64,000 nt of DNA from NCBI RefSeq assembly GCF_025354435.1, contig NZ_JANXMU010000077.1:62001-126000 (forward strand). Direction: 5' to 3'. Of this stretch, positions 51,877 to 63,015 are shown piece after piece. A program made the translations under genes and the position numbers. Each line of letters begins with the position of its first letter. The stretch's first letter is position 1. The stretch comes from Rhodoferax sp. (GTDB lineage: Bacteria > Pseudomonadota > Gammaproteobacteria > Burkholderiales > Burkholderiaceae_C). The notes under the pieces are model-generated. The model worked only from the letters and a program-made list of their open reading frames with translations. It had not been told where the DNA came from and searched no databases.

Positions 51877-53709
51877 ATGGTTTCCAGCAACGGCCCACGG
51901 CCCACATATCCTCTCGCTACGCCCTTGAAACTCTTCCGGCAGGCGGCCAACGCCGCCACGGTCCTGGCGCTTGCAGCCTGCAGTTCGACACCGCTACCGC
52001 CCTGGCATCCTGCCGCCGCGGTGCCACCCCGGCCTGCGGTGGCGGCCAAGCCCGCAGCCCCTGTGGCCCAAGCGCTTACCGATACCCCGGCTGTCGCCCA
52101 GCCGGTAGCCCGTGCCAGCATCACCGAAACCGATGCATCCCATACCGCCGCCCCGGACAGCGCGCCCTACAGCGCCGCCGTAGCCGCACGCTTCCCCGAC
52201 CCGGCCATCGCCTACAGCACGCCGGGCCTGCTGCCAGGGCGCACCAGTTTCAGCAGCAATACCGAGGTGGCCGATTGGCTGGCCACCCTGAGCGACAAAC
52301 CCAGCCGCGGTGTCCACCCCAGTGTGTTGCGCATCGGCCTGTCGCAGCAGGGCGTGCCCCTGGAAGCCCTGCTGCTGACCCGCGCCAGCAGTCCCGATGC
52401 GCCCACGGTGATCGCCACCGGGCGGCCCACGGTGCTGATCGTGGCGCAACAGCACGGCAACGAACCTGCCGGCAGCGAAGCCGCGCTGGTGGTGGCGCGC
52501 GAGCTGGCGCAGGGCCTGCTGGAGCCGCTACTAGACAAGATCAACGTGCTCATCGTGCCGCGTGCCAACCCCGACGGAGCCGCCGCCAACCAGCGCGTCA
52601 CTGCCAACGGCATCGACATGAACCGCGACCACCTGCTGCTCAACAGCCCCGAGGCCCGCGCCTTGGCCCAGCTGGGCCACGACTACCAGCCCACGGTGGT
52701 GCTAGACGCGCACGAGTACACGGTGGTGGGCCGCTATCTGGAAAAGTTTGCGGCGATCCAAAAATTTGACGCCCTGCTGCAGTACGCCATGACCGCCAAC
52801 ATGCCCGAGTTTTTGACCCGTGCATCCGAAGAGTGGTACCGCCGCCCGGTGGTTTCTGCGCTCAAGTCGCAGGGCCTGACCAGCGAGTGGTACTACACCA
52901 CCTCTACCGACATCGACGACCACGTGGTGTCCATGGGCGGCACCGAGCCCGACACCGGGCGCAACGTCAACGGCCTGAAAAACACCGTCAGCATGCTGAT
53001 CGAAACCCGCGGGGTCGGCATCGGCCGCCTGCATATCCAGCGCCGCGTGCACACCCAGGTCACCGCCATGGTCAGCATGCTGCAAAGCACCGCCACCCGC
53101 GCCGAGCAATTGGGCCAACTGCGCTCCTATATCGACCGCGAAGTCAGCAGCCAAGCATGTGGTCGCACAGGCAGCAAAGCCATCGTGGCCGCAGGCCCCA
53201 CCAGCGCCCAGTACGAGCTAACCATGCTCAACCCCAGCACTGGGGCCGATAAAAAGGTCTCGGTCGATTGGAATTCTGCGCTGGAGCTGCAAACCCTGAA
53301 GTCCCGTACCCGGCCCTGTGGCTACTGGCTATCGGCCGCGTCCACGGCTGCGGTGGACCGGCTGCAGCTATTGGGCGTACAAGTCATGCGGGTGGTGGAT
53401 GCTGGCACTGTTTTGGGTGACCTGTACCGCGCCACCAGCCACAGCACCGGTGTGCGGCAAGACGTGCGTGGCAGCATTGCCGATGCCCAGCCCGTCAATC
53501 TGACCGAGGTGGAGTTGGTGCGCGGCTTGGTCGATACACCGCAAGGGAGTTTTTATGTGCCGCTAGGCCAACCCCTGGCCAACCTGGTGCTGGCCGCGCT
53601 GGAGCCCGACACGCAAAACAGCTACTTTGCCAACCACATCCTGCCCAACCTGAGCGATACCGCCCGCATCATGGCCGAACCCACCGGGGCACTGGAAAAG
53701 TTACCGTAG
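51877..53709 (+). CDS. M14 family zinc carboxypeptidase, predicted lipoprotein
   Basis: Lipobox-like LALAACSS; zinc motif QQHGNEPAGSEA, PRANPDGAAANQR, VVLDAHEYTVV. Confidence 0.88.
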   Translation: MVSSNGPRPTYPLATPLKLFRQAANAATVLALAACSSTPLPPWHPAAAVPPRPAVAAKPAAPVAQALTDTPAVAQPVARASITETDASHTAAPDSAPYSAAVAARFPDPAIAYSTPGLLPGRTSFSSNTEVADWLATLSDKPSRGVHPSVLRIGLSQQGVPLEALLLTRASSPDAPTVIATGRPTVLIVAQQHGNEPAGSEAALVVARELAQGLLEPLLDKINVLIVPRANPDGAAANQRVTANGIDMNRDHLLLNSPEARALAQLGHDYQPTVVLDAHEYTVVGRYLEKFAAIQKFDALLQYAMTANMPEFLTRASEEWYRRPVVSALKSQGLTSEWYYTTSTDIDDHVVSMGGTEPDTGRNVNGLKNTVSMLIETRGVGIGRLHIQRRVHTQVTAMVSMLQSTATRAEQLGQLRSYIDREVSSQACGRTGSKAIVAAGPTSAQYELTMLNPSTGADKKVSVDWNSALELQTLKSRTRPCGYWLSAASTAAVDRLQLLGVQVMRVVDAGTVLGDLYRATSHSTGVRQDVRGSIADAQPVNLTEVELVRGLVDTPQGSFYVPLGQPLANLVLAALEPDTQNSYFANHILPNLSDTARIMAEPTGALEKLP

Positions 53710-53726
53710 ATTTCTTTAGGTTTTAG

Positions 53727-53812
53727 GGGCTATTTTCAAGCATGAAATAGCCCTCTAGCGTAAATAAAATTTACGCTAGGTGCTCCTATTTTTGAATACA
53801 AAAATAGGAGCA
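53727..53812. repeat. Three consecutive hairpins, including an F2-like core
   Basis: GGGCTATTT/AAATAGCCC (53727-53753), CTAGCGTAAA/TTTACGCTAG (53755-53779), TGCTCCTATTTTT/AAAAATAGGAGCA (53781-53812). Confidence 0.65.
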
Positions 53813-53819
53813 TTTGTAT

Positions 53820-54482
53820 TTAGGGCGCAGGTTCCGGCAAGGGCGCGGATTTGGCCTTGGTTTTGGCCGCATTGCGCTCGACGGTCTCGGCCTTGTGGTC
53901 GGCGGCTTCTTGCAGCTTTTTGGCGTAGCGGGCGGGTTCGTTGGCGGCTGCTACGTCGGCTGCACGGCGGGCGCGCGTGGCTTGGTTTTCCTGGTGGTTG
54001 CGGGCCTTGTTGTCGGCCGTGGCTTTGCGCGCAGCCTGGGCCTTCGCGGCCTCAGTCGGGTCATAAGGTTTGCGCGGCTCGGTAAGCGCATGGGGGCGGG
54101 TAGATCCGGTACCGCGCGGGGTGGCGGTGCCCACGGCAGCCGGTGGCTCGTCTTTGGCGGCAGCACTTTGCTCCATGCGCTGCATTTGCTCTGCGCCCTT
54201 GCGTTTGCGCTCCGCGTCGTTGAGCGAGATTTCCTGGCGGCGCAAGTCAGCCATCTCGACCCGGCGGCGGGCGCGACTGGCATCGCGGCAGTCGTTGACG
54301 GCAAATTTCTGGAAGCAGCCCGCCTCCTCGTCGGCAAAGCGCTTTTCAATCTGCTGGCGCTCGGCATTGATACGGGCATGCTCGGCAGCGACTTCCAGGC
54401 CGCCGTCGGCGATTTGTGCCAGCGCCGAGGCACTGCCCAGCACAGCCAGCAGGCACAACAGGCTTATCCGGTATTTTTTCAT
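53820..54482 (-). CDS. Exported hypothetical protein, Ala/Lys/Arg-rich
   Basis: Signal peptide MKKYRISLLCLLAVLGSASALAQ; 220 aa; ATGA overlap with zapE stop. Confidence 0.75.
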   Translation of the reverse strand: MKKYRISLLCLLAVLGSASALAQIADGGLEVAAEHARINAERQQIEKRFADEEAGCFQKFAVNDCRDASRARRRVEMADLRRQEISLNDAERKRKGAEQMQRMEQSAAAKDEPPAAVGTATPRGTGSTRPHALTEPRKPYDPTEAAKAQAARKATADNKARNHQENQATRARRAADVAAANEPARYAKKLQEAADHKAETVERNAAKTKAKSAPLPEPAP

Positions 54483-55576
54483 GTCAGATGGGTGTCCACA
54501 ATGCGCCGTTCCAGCGCCAAAAATTCTGCCGACTGCATCTCGTGCAGGCGCGACACGGTGCGCGGAAACTCGTGCGCCATCGGGCCTTCGGTGTACAACT
54601 CTTCAGGCGGCACGGCGGCCGACATGATGAGCTTGACCCGGCGGTCGTACAGCACGTCCACCAGCCAGGTAAAGCGCCGCGCGGGCGATGCCATGTTGAC
54701 CCCCATCGCGGGCACATTGCTCAGCAGCACGGTATGGAACTGGCTGGCCATTTCCAGGTAGTCGTTTTGCGATCGTGGCCCGCCGCACAGGGTTTGGAAG
54801 TCGAACCAGACCACGCCACCAGCCTTGCGCCGAGCCTGGATCTCGCGGGCTTCGATGTGCAGCACCGGGTCTTCGTCCTGGGTTTCGGCCAGCCGGGTGA
54901 AGGCCTCGGCCATCTCCAGATCGGCCTGCGGGCCCAGCGGCGTGTGGTAAATCTTGACCTGCTCCAGCGTGCGTTGCCGGTAGTCGGTGCCGTTGTCCAC
55001 GCTCAGCACTTCCAGCTTTTCATTCAGCAGCGCAATGGCGGGCAGGATGCGGTCGCGGTGCAGGCCATTGGGGTAGAGGTCGTCGGGCTTGAAGTTGGAG
55101 GTGGTGACAAAGCCCACGCCGTTGGCAAACAGCGCGTCCAGCAGCCGGTGCAGAATCATCGCGTCGGTGATGTCGGCCACATGGAATTCGTCGAAACAGA
55201 TCAACCGGTAGCGCTTGGCCATGCGCTTGCCCAGCTCGTCCAATGGGTTCACCGTGCCCTGCAGGTCGGCCAGCTCGCGGTGCACTTCGCGCATGAATTC
55301 ATGGAAGTGCAGCCGGGTTTTGCGCTTCAAGGGCACAGCGTTGAAGAAACAGTCCATCAAAAAGCTCTTGCCCCGCCCTACCCCGCCGTACATGTACACG
55401 CCACGCGGAATCTCGGGCCGAAAGATCAGCTTTTTGAAACTGTTGGAGCGCTTTTCTTTGTACGCAGCCCACTCGGTGGCGCAACGTTCGAGCGCCTCGA
55501 CGGCGCGCAACTGAGCAGGGTCGGCGGTGTAACCGCGCTGGGCCAGTTCGGCCTCATAGGCTTGTTTAACGCTCAA
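54479..55576 (-). CDS. zapE: Cell division protein ZapE (AFG1-like ATPase)
   Basis: Walker A GGVGRGKSFLMD, RLHFHEFM, ICFDEFHVADITDAMIL. Confidence 0.95.
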   Translation of the reverse strand: MSVKQAYEAELAQRGYTADPAQLRAVEALERCATEWAAYKEKRSNSFKKLIFRPEIPRGVYMYGGVGRGKSFLMDCFFNAVPLKRKTRLHFHEFMREVHRELADLQGTVNPLDELGKRMAKRYRLICFDEFHVADITDAMILHRLLDALFANGVGFVTTSNFKPDDLYPNGLHRDRILPAIALLNEKLEVLSVDNGTDYRQRTLEQVKIYHTPLGPQADLEMAEAFTRLAETQDEDPVLHIEAREIQARRKAGGVVWFDFQTLCGGPRSQNDYLEMASQFHTVLLSNVPAMGVNMASPARRFTWLVDVLYDRRVKLIMSAAVPPEELYTEGPMAHEFPRTVSRLHEMQSAEFLALERRIVDTHLT

Positions 55577-55599
55577 AGAAAAGAACTCCCGTTACTACA

Positions 55600-55650
55600 A
55601 ATTAAATAGCTGCTAGTGCAGGCAGTACCTACGCTAGCAGCCATTTTCTT
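55600..55650. repeat. Palindromic repeat family F2 copy
   Basis: AAATTAAATAGCTGCTAGTGCAGGCAGTACCTACGCTAGCAGCCATTTTC. Confidence 0.6.
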
Positions 55651-55728
55651 CTAAAACTGCAGGATGTACGCAAGTCCCTGTGCATGCCCATAGGGCGGCA
55701 CAGGGACACTGCGCATGTCCTCACCCAT

Positions 55729-57147
55729 CTAGAAGTTCAGCGTACGCTTGTCCACCGCCAAAGCGGCTTCCTTGGTGGATTCGCTCAACGAAGGATGGGC
55801 GTGGCAGATGCGGGCAATGTCCTCGGCGCTGGCGCGGAATTCCATGGCCATCACGCACTCGGCGATCAGTTCGCTGGCCTGCGGGCCGACGATATGCACG
55901 CCCAGGATTTCATCGGTAACGGCATCGGCCAGCATCTTCACCATGCCGGTGGTGTCGCCCAAAGCCCGTGCCCGGCCATTGGCCAGGAATGGGAAGGTAC
56001 CCGCCTTGTAGGCCTTGCCCGCGGCTTTGAGTTGCTGCTCGGTCTGACCGACCCAGGCGATTTCGGGGTTGGTGTAGATCACCCAGGGCACGGTGTTGAA
56101 GTTGACATGGCCGTGCTGGCCGGCAATGCGCTCGGCCACTGCCACGCCTTCTTCCTCGGCCTTGTGCGCCAACATCGGGCCACGTACCACGTCGCCAATG
56201 GCCCAGATATTGGCCAGATTGGTTTTGCAGTCACCGTCCACAATGATGGCACCGCGGTCATCGAGCAGCAAGCCGATGGTGTCCACATCCAAACCGATGG
56301 TGTTGGGCACGCGGCCAATGGAAACGATGAGCTTGTCCACGTCCAGCGTCTGGGCTTCGCCCTTGGCATCGGTGTAGGCAATGCTCACGCCCTTCTTGGA
56401 CTTCTTGATCTCGCCAACCTTCACGCCCAGGTTGATCTTCAGGCCTTGCTTGTCGAAGGCCTTTTTGGCTTCCTTGGCGATCTGTTCGTCCACCGCGCCC
56501 AGGAAAGTCGGCAGACCTTCCAGGATGGTGACTTCAGAGCCCAGGCGGCGCCAGACCGAACCCATTTCCAGGCCGATCACGCCGGAGCCGATCAGGCCCA
56601 GCTTCTTCGGCACCGCACCGATGCGCAGCGCGCCGTCGTTGGACAGGATGGTTTCCTCGTCAAACGGGGTGCCGGGCAGTGGGCGGGCGTTGGAGCCGGT
56701 GGCGATCACGATGTGCTTGCCGACCAGCGATTCCTCGCCAACCTTGATGGCATAGCCGCCGTCTACCGCTGCCACGAACGAGCCGCGGCCATGGAAGAAG
56801 GTGACCTTGTTTTTCTTGAACAGGTACTGGATGCCGTCGTTGTTCTGCTTGACCACGGTGTCCTTGCGGGCCACCATTTTGGCCAGGTCCAGGCCCAGGC
56901 CTTTGACCTCGATACCGTGGTCGGCAAAGTGGTGACCTGCCTGGTCATAGTGCTCGCTGGACTGCAGTAGCGCCTTGGACGGGATGCAGCCGACGTTGGT
57001 GCAGGTGCCGCCCAGTGCCGGGCCGCCCTTGGCGTTCTTCCACTCGTCGACACAGGCCACGTTGAAGCCCAGTTGGGCTGCGCGGATGGCGGCAATGTAG
57101 CCACCGGGGCCGCCGCCGATAACGATCACGTCAAATTGTTTGGACAT
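55729..57147 (-). CDS. lpdA: Dihydrolipoyl dehydrogenase
   Basis: GGGPGGYIAAIRAAQLG, GGTCTNVGCIPSKALL, HAHPSLSE. Confidence 0.97.
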   Translation of the reverse strand: MSKQFDVIVIGGGPGGYIAAIRAAQLGFNVACVDEWKNAKGGPALGGTCTNVGCIPSKALLQSSEHYDQAGHHFADHGIEVKGLGLDLAKMVARKDTVVKQNNDGIQYLFKKNKVTFFHGRGSFVAAVDGGYAIKVGEESLVGKHIVIATGSNARPLPGTPFDEETILSNDGALRIGAVPKKLGLIGSGVIGLEMGSVWRRLGSEVTILEGLPTFLGAVDEQIAKEAKKAFDKQGLKINLGVKVGEIKKSKKGVSIAYTDAKGEAQTLDVDKLIVSIGRVPNTIGLDVDTIGLLLDDRGAIIVDGDCKTNLANIWAIGDVVRGPMLAHKAEEEGVAVAERIAGQHGHVNFNTVPWVIYTNPEIAWVGQTEQQLKAAGKAYKAGTFPFLANGRARALGDTTGMVKMLADAVTDEILGVHIVGPQASELIAECVMAMEFRASAEDIARICHAHPSLSESTKEAALAVDKRTLNF

Positions 57148-57158
57148 GCTGCGTCTCC

Positions 57159-58421
<1,263 letters not shown>

Positions 58422-58492
58422 TTAATATTCTCCAAATCTTCCAACGGGGGGCGCGGCCACTGCAGCACGGTGCAGTGGCGGATGCAGCCGAT

Positions 58493-61363
58493 TTATTTTG
58501 TCAAGACAAAGCCTTTGAGCTTGCCGAAGGCGCCGTCTACCAGCGACTTCTGCTGCTCCTGGTGCAGGTGCGAGTAACCGGCTGCAGGGGATGCCGAGGC
58601 CGCGCGGCCCGAGTAACCCAGCTTCTGGCCTTCGACCATGTTTTCATGCAGGTAGTGCTGCACGAAGAACCAGGCGCCCTGGTTTTGCGGCTCGTCCTGG
58701 CACCAGACCATTTCGGTCACGTTGGGGTACTTTTTGACTTCGGCGGCAAAGGCCTTGTGCGGGAACGGGTAGAGCTGTTCCACGCGCAAGATCACCACGT
58801 CGTCCGCGCCCTTTTCTTCGCGCTTCTTGGCCAGGTCGTAATAGACCTTGCCCGAGCAGGCGACGATGCGCTTGACCTTGTCCGCCTTGACATCCTTGTT
58901 CTCCGGAATGACGGTTTGGAAACCACCCTTGGTGAACTCGCTCAAGGGAGACGCCGCATCCTTGGCGCGCAGCAGCGACTTGGGCGTCATGATGACCAGC
59001 GGCTTGCGCAGGTTGCGCACCATCTGGCGGCGCAACAGGTGGAAGATCTGGCTGGCAGTGGTGGGCTGCACCACTTGCATATTGGTGTCGGCGCTCAGTT
59101 GCATGAAGCGCTCCAGGCGGGCCGAGCTGTGCTCGGGGCCCTGACCTTCGTAGCCGTGCGGCAGCATCAAAGTAATGCCGTTGACACGACCCCACTTGAC
59201 TTCGCCGGAAGCAATGAACTGGTCGATCACCACCTGGGCACCGTTGGCGAAATCGCCAAACTGGGCTTCCCAGATCACGAAGGTGTTCGGGTCGTTCGAC
59301 GCGTAGCCGTATTCGAACGCTAGCACGGCTTCTTCGGACAGGATGGAGTCGATCACGGTGAACGGTGCCTGGCCGTCGGCCACGTTTTGCAACGGGGTGT
59401 AGGTGCCTTCATCGAACTTTTCACGGTCCTGGTCATGGATGACAGCATGGCGATGGGTAAAGGTGCCACGGCCGCAGTCTTCACCGCTCAAACGCACCGG
59501 GTAGCCGCTGGCCACCAGAGACGCAAAAGCCATGTGCTCGCCCATGCCCCAGTCCACCGGAATGTCACCCCGGCCCATCGCGGCGCGGTCGTCGTAGACC
59601 TTTTTCACCAGGGGGTGGGGGGTGATGTTGGCGGGAATGGCCGTCATCTTCTCGGCCAGACGTTTCCACTCGGCCAGAGGAATGGCGGTGTCGCCTGCGT
59701 CGGTCCACTTGCGGTTCAGGTACGGTGACCAATCGACCGCGTACTTGCTCTTGAAGTTGGTGATGACCGGGTTGAAGGTGTTGATACCAGCATCGAGTGC
59801 CGCGCGCATGGCCTTGACCATGTCGTCGCCCAGCGTCTCGCCCATGCCCTGAGCGGTCAGCTTGTCGGCGTACAGCTTGCGGGTACCGGGGTGCTTGGCA
59901 ATCTTGCGGTACATCAGCGGCTGGGTCATGGCCGGGGTGTCTTGCTCGTTGTGGCCGAGTTTGCGGAAGCAGATGATGTCCACCACCACGTCACGTTGGA
60001 ACTCCATACGGTAGTCCAGCGCGATTTGTGTGGCCAGCACCACGGCTTCGGGATCGTCACCGTTGACGTGCAGCACCGGTGCTTCGATCATCTTGACCAC
60101 GTCGGAGCAGTACAGCGTGGAGCGGCTGTCGCGCGGGTCGCTGGTGGTGAAGCCAATCTGGTTGTTGATCACGATGTGCACCGTACCGCCCGTGAAGTAG
60201 CCACGGGTTTCGGCCAGCGCCAGGGTTTCCATCACCACGCCTTGGCCGGCAAAGGCCGCGTCGCCGTGCACCAGCACGGGCAGCACCTGCTTGCCCAGCG
60301 GGTCGGCGCGGCGGTCCATGCGCGAACGCACCGAGCCTTCAACCACGGGGTTGACGATTTCCAGGTGCGATGGGTTGAAGGCCAGCGTCAAATGCACCGG
60401 GCCGCCAGGGGTGGATACGTCGGAGCTGAAGCCCTGGTGGTATTTCACGTCGCCAGAAGGCAGGTCTTCGGGGGCGGTGTGGTCGAATTCGGCGAACAGG
60501 TCGGCAGGTACTTTGCCCAGCGAGTTGACCAGCACGTTCAAACGGCCACGGTGGGCCATACCGATGACGATTTCCTGCAGGCCCTTGGTGCCGCCGGTCT
60601 GGATCAGTTCGTCCATCGAGGCGATAAAGCTTTCGCCGCCTTCGAGCGAGAAGCGCTTTTGGCCGACAAACTTGGTGTGCAGGAAGCGCTCCAGGCCTTC
60701 AGCGGCCGTGATGCGGTCCAGAATGTGGAGCTTTTTCTCTTTGGAGAAATTGGGTTTGCTGCGGATGCTTTCCAGCTTTTGTTGCCACCAGCGCTTCTTG
60801 CCCTGGTCGCTGGTGTACATGTACTCGGCGCCAATGGTGCCGCAGTAGGTTTCACGCAAAGCGTTCATCAGGTCGCGCAGCGACATGGTTTCTTTGCCGA
60901 AGAACGTGTTGCTGGTGTTGAACACGGTTTCCTGGTCGGCATCGGTGAAGCCGTAGAACGCGGGGTCCAGCTCAGGGATGTTTTCGCGTTCGGTGCGTTT
61001 CAGCGGGTCCAGATCGGCCCAGCGCACACCGACGTTGCGGTAGGCGGCGATCAGCTGCTGTACAGCGGTGCGCTTGCGGCCCATTTCGGAGTCGGCGCTG
61101 GCCACCACGACCTTGGTCTGGCCTTGCTTGGCGCGTTCGGCAAAGGCATTGACCACCGGCAGGTGCGGCACGTCTTTGGCGTTGCTGCCGTCCACGGCGG
61201 GCACATTCTGGAGCGCGTCAAAGTAGTCGCGCCAGTTGTCGGGCACGCTGCCGGGATTGTTCAGGTAGTTTTCGTAAAGCTCTTCGACATAGGGCGCATT
61301 GCCGCCGAAGAGATAGGTGTTGCCTTGATAGGCGTTGTACACCGAAGACACTGGATCACTCAT
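58493..61363 (-). CDS. odhA: 2-oxoglutarate dehydrogenase E1 component
   Basis: 956 aa; GMAHRGRLNVLVN, GDAAFAGQGVV, IWEAQFGDFANGAQV. Confidence 0.97.
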   Translation of the reverse strand: MSDPVSSVYNAYQGNTYLFGGNAPYVEELYENYLNNPGSVPDNWRDYFDALQNVPAVDGSNAKDVPHLPVVNAFAERAKQGQTKVVVASADSEMGRKRTAVQQLIAAYRNVGVRWADLDPLKRTERENIPELDPAFYGFTDADQETVFNTSNTFFGKETMSLRDLMNALRETYCGTIGAEYMYTSDQGKKRWWQQKLESIRSKPNFSKEKKLHILDRITAAEGLERFLHTKFVGQKRFSLEGGESFIASMDELIQTGGTKGLQEIVIGMAHRGRLNVLVNSLGKVPADLFAEFDHTAPEDLPSGDVKYHQGFSSDVSTPGGPVHLTLAFNPSHLEIVNPVVEGSVRSRMDRRADPLGKQVLPVLVHGDAAFAGQGVVMETLALAETRGYFTGGTVHIVINNQIGFTTSDPRDSRSTLYCSDVVKMIEAPVLHVNGDDPEAVVLATQIALDYRMEFQRDVVVDIICFRKLGHNEQDTPAMTQPLMYRKIAKHPGTRKLYADKLTAQGMGETLGDDMVKAMRAALDAGINTFNPVITNFKSKYAVDWSPYLNRKWTDAGDTAIPLAEWKRLAEKMTAIPANITPHPLVKKVYDDRAAMGRGDIPVDWGMGEHMAFASLVASGYPVRLSGEDCGRGTFTHRHAVIHDQDREKFDEGTYTPLQNVADGQAPFTVIDSILSEEAVLAFEYGYASNDPNTFVIWEAQFGDFANGAQVVIDQFIASGEVKWGRVNGITLMLPHGYEGQGPEHSSARLERFMQLSADTNMQVVQPTTASQIFHLLRRQMVRNLRKPLVIMTPKSLLRAKDAASPLSEFTKGGFQTVIPENKDVKADKVKRIVACSGKVYYDLAKKREEKGADDVVILRVEQLYPFPHKAFAAEVKKYPNVTEMVWCQDEPQNQGAWFFVQHYLHENMVEGQKLGYSGRAASASPAAGYSHLHQEQQKSLVDGAFGKLKGFVLTK

Positions 61364-61550
61364 ATTCCGCTGACCTCCGTTTCCCTGAAGGAAACATAAG
61401 CTGGTTAAAGCTGGGTTTAATTAACCTTCCGCGACACGGCTGGACCGGTTGGCGGATGCGACTGTGGCAGGAAGGGCCTAGTTCGGTGTGGATTATCTAC
61501 CCATTGCGTGTGGGAACCGCCGAGTTACGGGCAAAGAACAGGTAAACGTT

Positions 61551-61609
61551 ATTATTTTGATAGCTACCAGCGCAGATGGAATATGCGCTGGAGCCTGTTT
61601 TTATTTAAA
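61551..61609 (+). repeat. Palindromic repeat family F2 copy
   Basis: TTTTGATAGCTACCAGCGCAGATGGAATATGCGCTGGAGCCTGTTTTTATTTA. Confidence 0.6.
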
Positions 61610-61643
61610 TCCGCGTGTGGTGCAGGTAAAACAACGCTTGAAC

Positions 61644-62243
61644 TTACTTCACCAAAGCCTGGATGGCCTTGAAATCGGCATGCTCGGCGGTGCGCAGCCA
61701 CTCGAACAGCACCATCTCGGTGGTCACCAGCTCGGCACCCGCCCCGGCCAGGCGGTCAAACGCCGCGTCGCGGTTGCGCTCGGTGCGCGAACTGCAGGCA
61801 TCGGTGACCACCCAGACCTCGAACTCGTCTTCCAGCAAATCGAGTGCGGTCTGCAGCAGGCAGATGTGGGCCTCCAGGCCCGCAATAACGATGGTGTTGC
61901 GCTCTTCCCCGGCGCTGGACTTTTGCAGATGCTTGGGCAGGCTGCGGGCATTGCCCTGCACCGGTTTGGCGGGCGGGCGCAGCCATTCGCCCAGGCCCTC
62001 TTCCACGCCGCTGAACTGCATCTTGCTCAGGGTGTTGCGGCACAAGGCGCGCAGCTCGGGCGGGTTCTCGCCCAGCTTGGACGGGTTTTGCTCGGTGCCC
62101 CAGGTGGGTACGTCCAGCAAGTCGGCGGCCTGCGCCAGCCGCAGGGCGTTGGCGACGACGGTCGCGCTGTCAAAAATGGCGGGCAGCAGGCGGGTTTGGT
62201 AATCGACCAGCACCAGCTGGGATTCGGAGGCATCGAGCAACAT
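61644..62243 (-). CDS. Isochorismatase/cysteine hydrolase family protein (YcaC-like)
   Basis: MLLDASESQLVLVDYQTRLLPAI; IVIAGLEAHICLLQTALDLLE. Confidence 0.9.
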   Translation of the reverse strand: MLLDASESQLVLVDYQTRLLPAIFDSATVVANALRLAQAADLLDVPTWGTEQNPSKLGENPPELRALCRNTLSKMQFSGVEEGLGEWLRPPAKPVQGNARSLPKHLQKSSAGEERNTIVIAGLEAHICLLQTALDLLEDEFEVWVVTDACSSRTERNRDAAFDRLAGAGAELVTTEMVLFEWLRTAEHADFKAIQALVK

Positions 62244-62272
62244 GGGATTCCTAAGGACAAAGCAGCCCCCAA

Positions 62273-62836
62273 TTAAACCGCAGTTGCCAGCGCCTCCTTG
62301 GGTTGTAGGGCCTGTCCTGTCAATGAAGCCAGCAAAGCCAAGCCCAGCGGCCAGTCGCCGTGGCCAGACGCAATATTGATGTGCCCGGCATCTGGCATGC
62401 GCACCAGCTCGCTGCCCCAAGCGCGCGCGCAGGCCCCGGCCAGCCGCACCGGGCAATACGGGTCGTTGCTGCTGGCCACCAGCACGCTGCGGTAGGGCAA
62501 CCGGGCGTAGGGCACGGGGGCGAAGTCGCTCAGTACGGCCCGGCGCTCCGGGTCGGCTGGAGCCACCAGCAAAGCCCCATGGATGCGCTCCACCGCCTCG
62601 GGCGGCAAATGCGTGGCTGCTATGCAGCCCAGGCTGTGGGCCACCACCACCACCGGGCCAGGGCGGGCCAGGATGGCGTGGCTGATGGAGGTGATCCAGG
62701 CAGCGCGGGACGGGGTGATCCAGTCGTCCTGGTCCACCCGCTCCACCCCGGCAAACTGCTCAGCCCACAGGCTTTGCCAATGGCCAGGGCCGGAGTTGCG
62801 CCAGCCGGGGATGATGAGGATACGGGGCGTAGTCAT
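62273..62836 (-). CDS. RBBP9/YdeN-type alpha/beta hydrolase
   Basis: ILIIPGWRNSGPGHWQSLWAE; VVVAHSLGCIAA; PDAGHINIASGHGDWP. Confidence 0.9.
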   Translation of the reverse strand: MTTPRILIIPGWRNSGPGHWQSLWAEQFAGVERVDQDDWITPSRAAWITSISHAILARPGPVVVVAHSLGCIAATHLPPEAVERIHGALLVAPADPERRAVLSDFAPVPYARLPYRSVLVASSNDPYCPVRLAGACARAWGSELVRMPDAGHINIASGHGDWPLGLALLASLTGQALQPKEALATAV

Positions 62837-62942
62837 GGCCCGGATTGTGGGCAAGATGGCTGCAGATTCAAACGACGGAATCGTGGTTTGTTTATGCGCA
62901 TGAACTCACAGCTAAAAAGTCTATGCCAGCCATGCGGAAATT

Positions 62943-63000
62943 TATAAAAAAAGAGCCGCTAGCGCAGATAACACCTGCACTAGCAGCTCTTAATTTGATA
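62943..63000. repeat. Palindromic repeat family F2 copy
   Basis: AAAAAAAGAGCCGCTAGCGCAGATAACACCTGCACTAGCAGCTCTTAATTTGATA; stem AGAGC.GCTAG../..CTAGC.GCTCT. Confidence 0.6.
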
Positions 63001-63015
63001 CTACTAGCCCTTACT

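Noticed and set aside
59891-61399. 502-aa plus-strand ORF antisense to odhA
   Set aside because: Shadow ORF; odhA motifs are complete on the minus strand.
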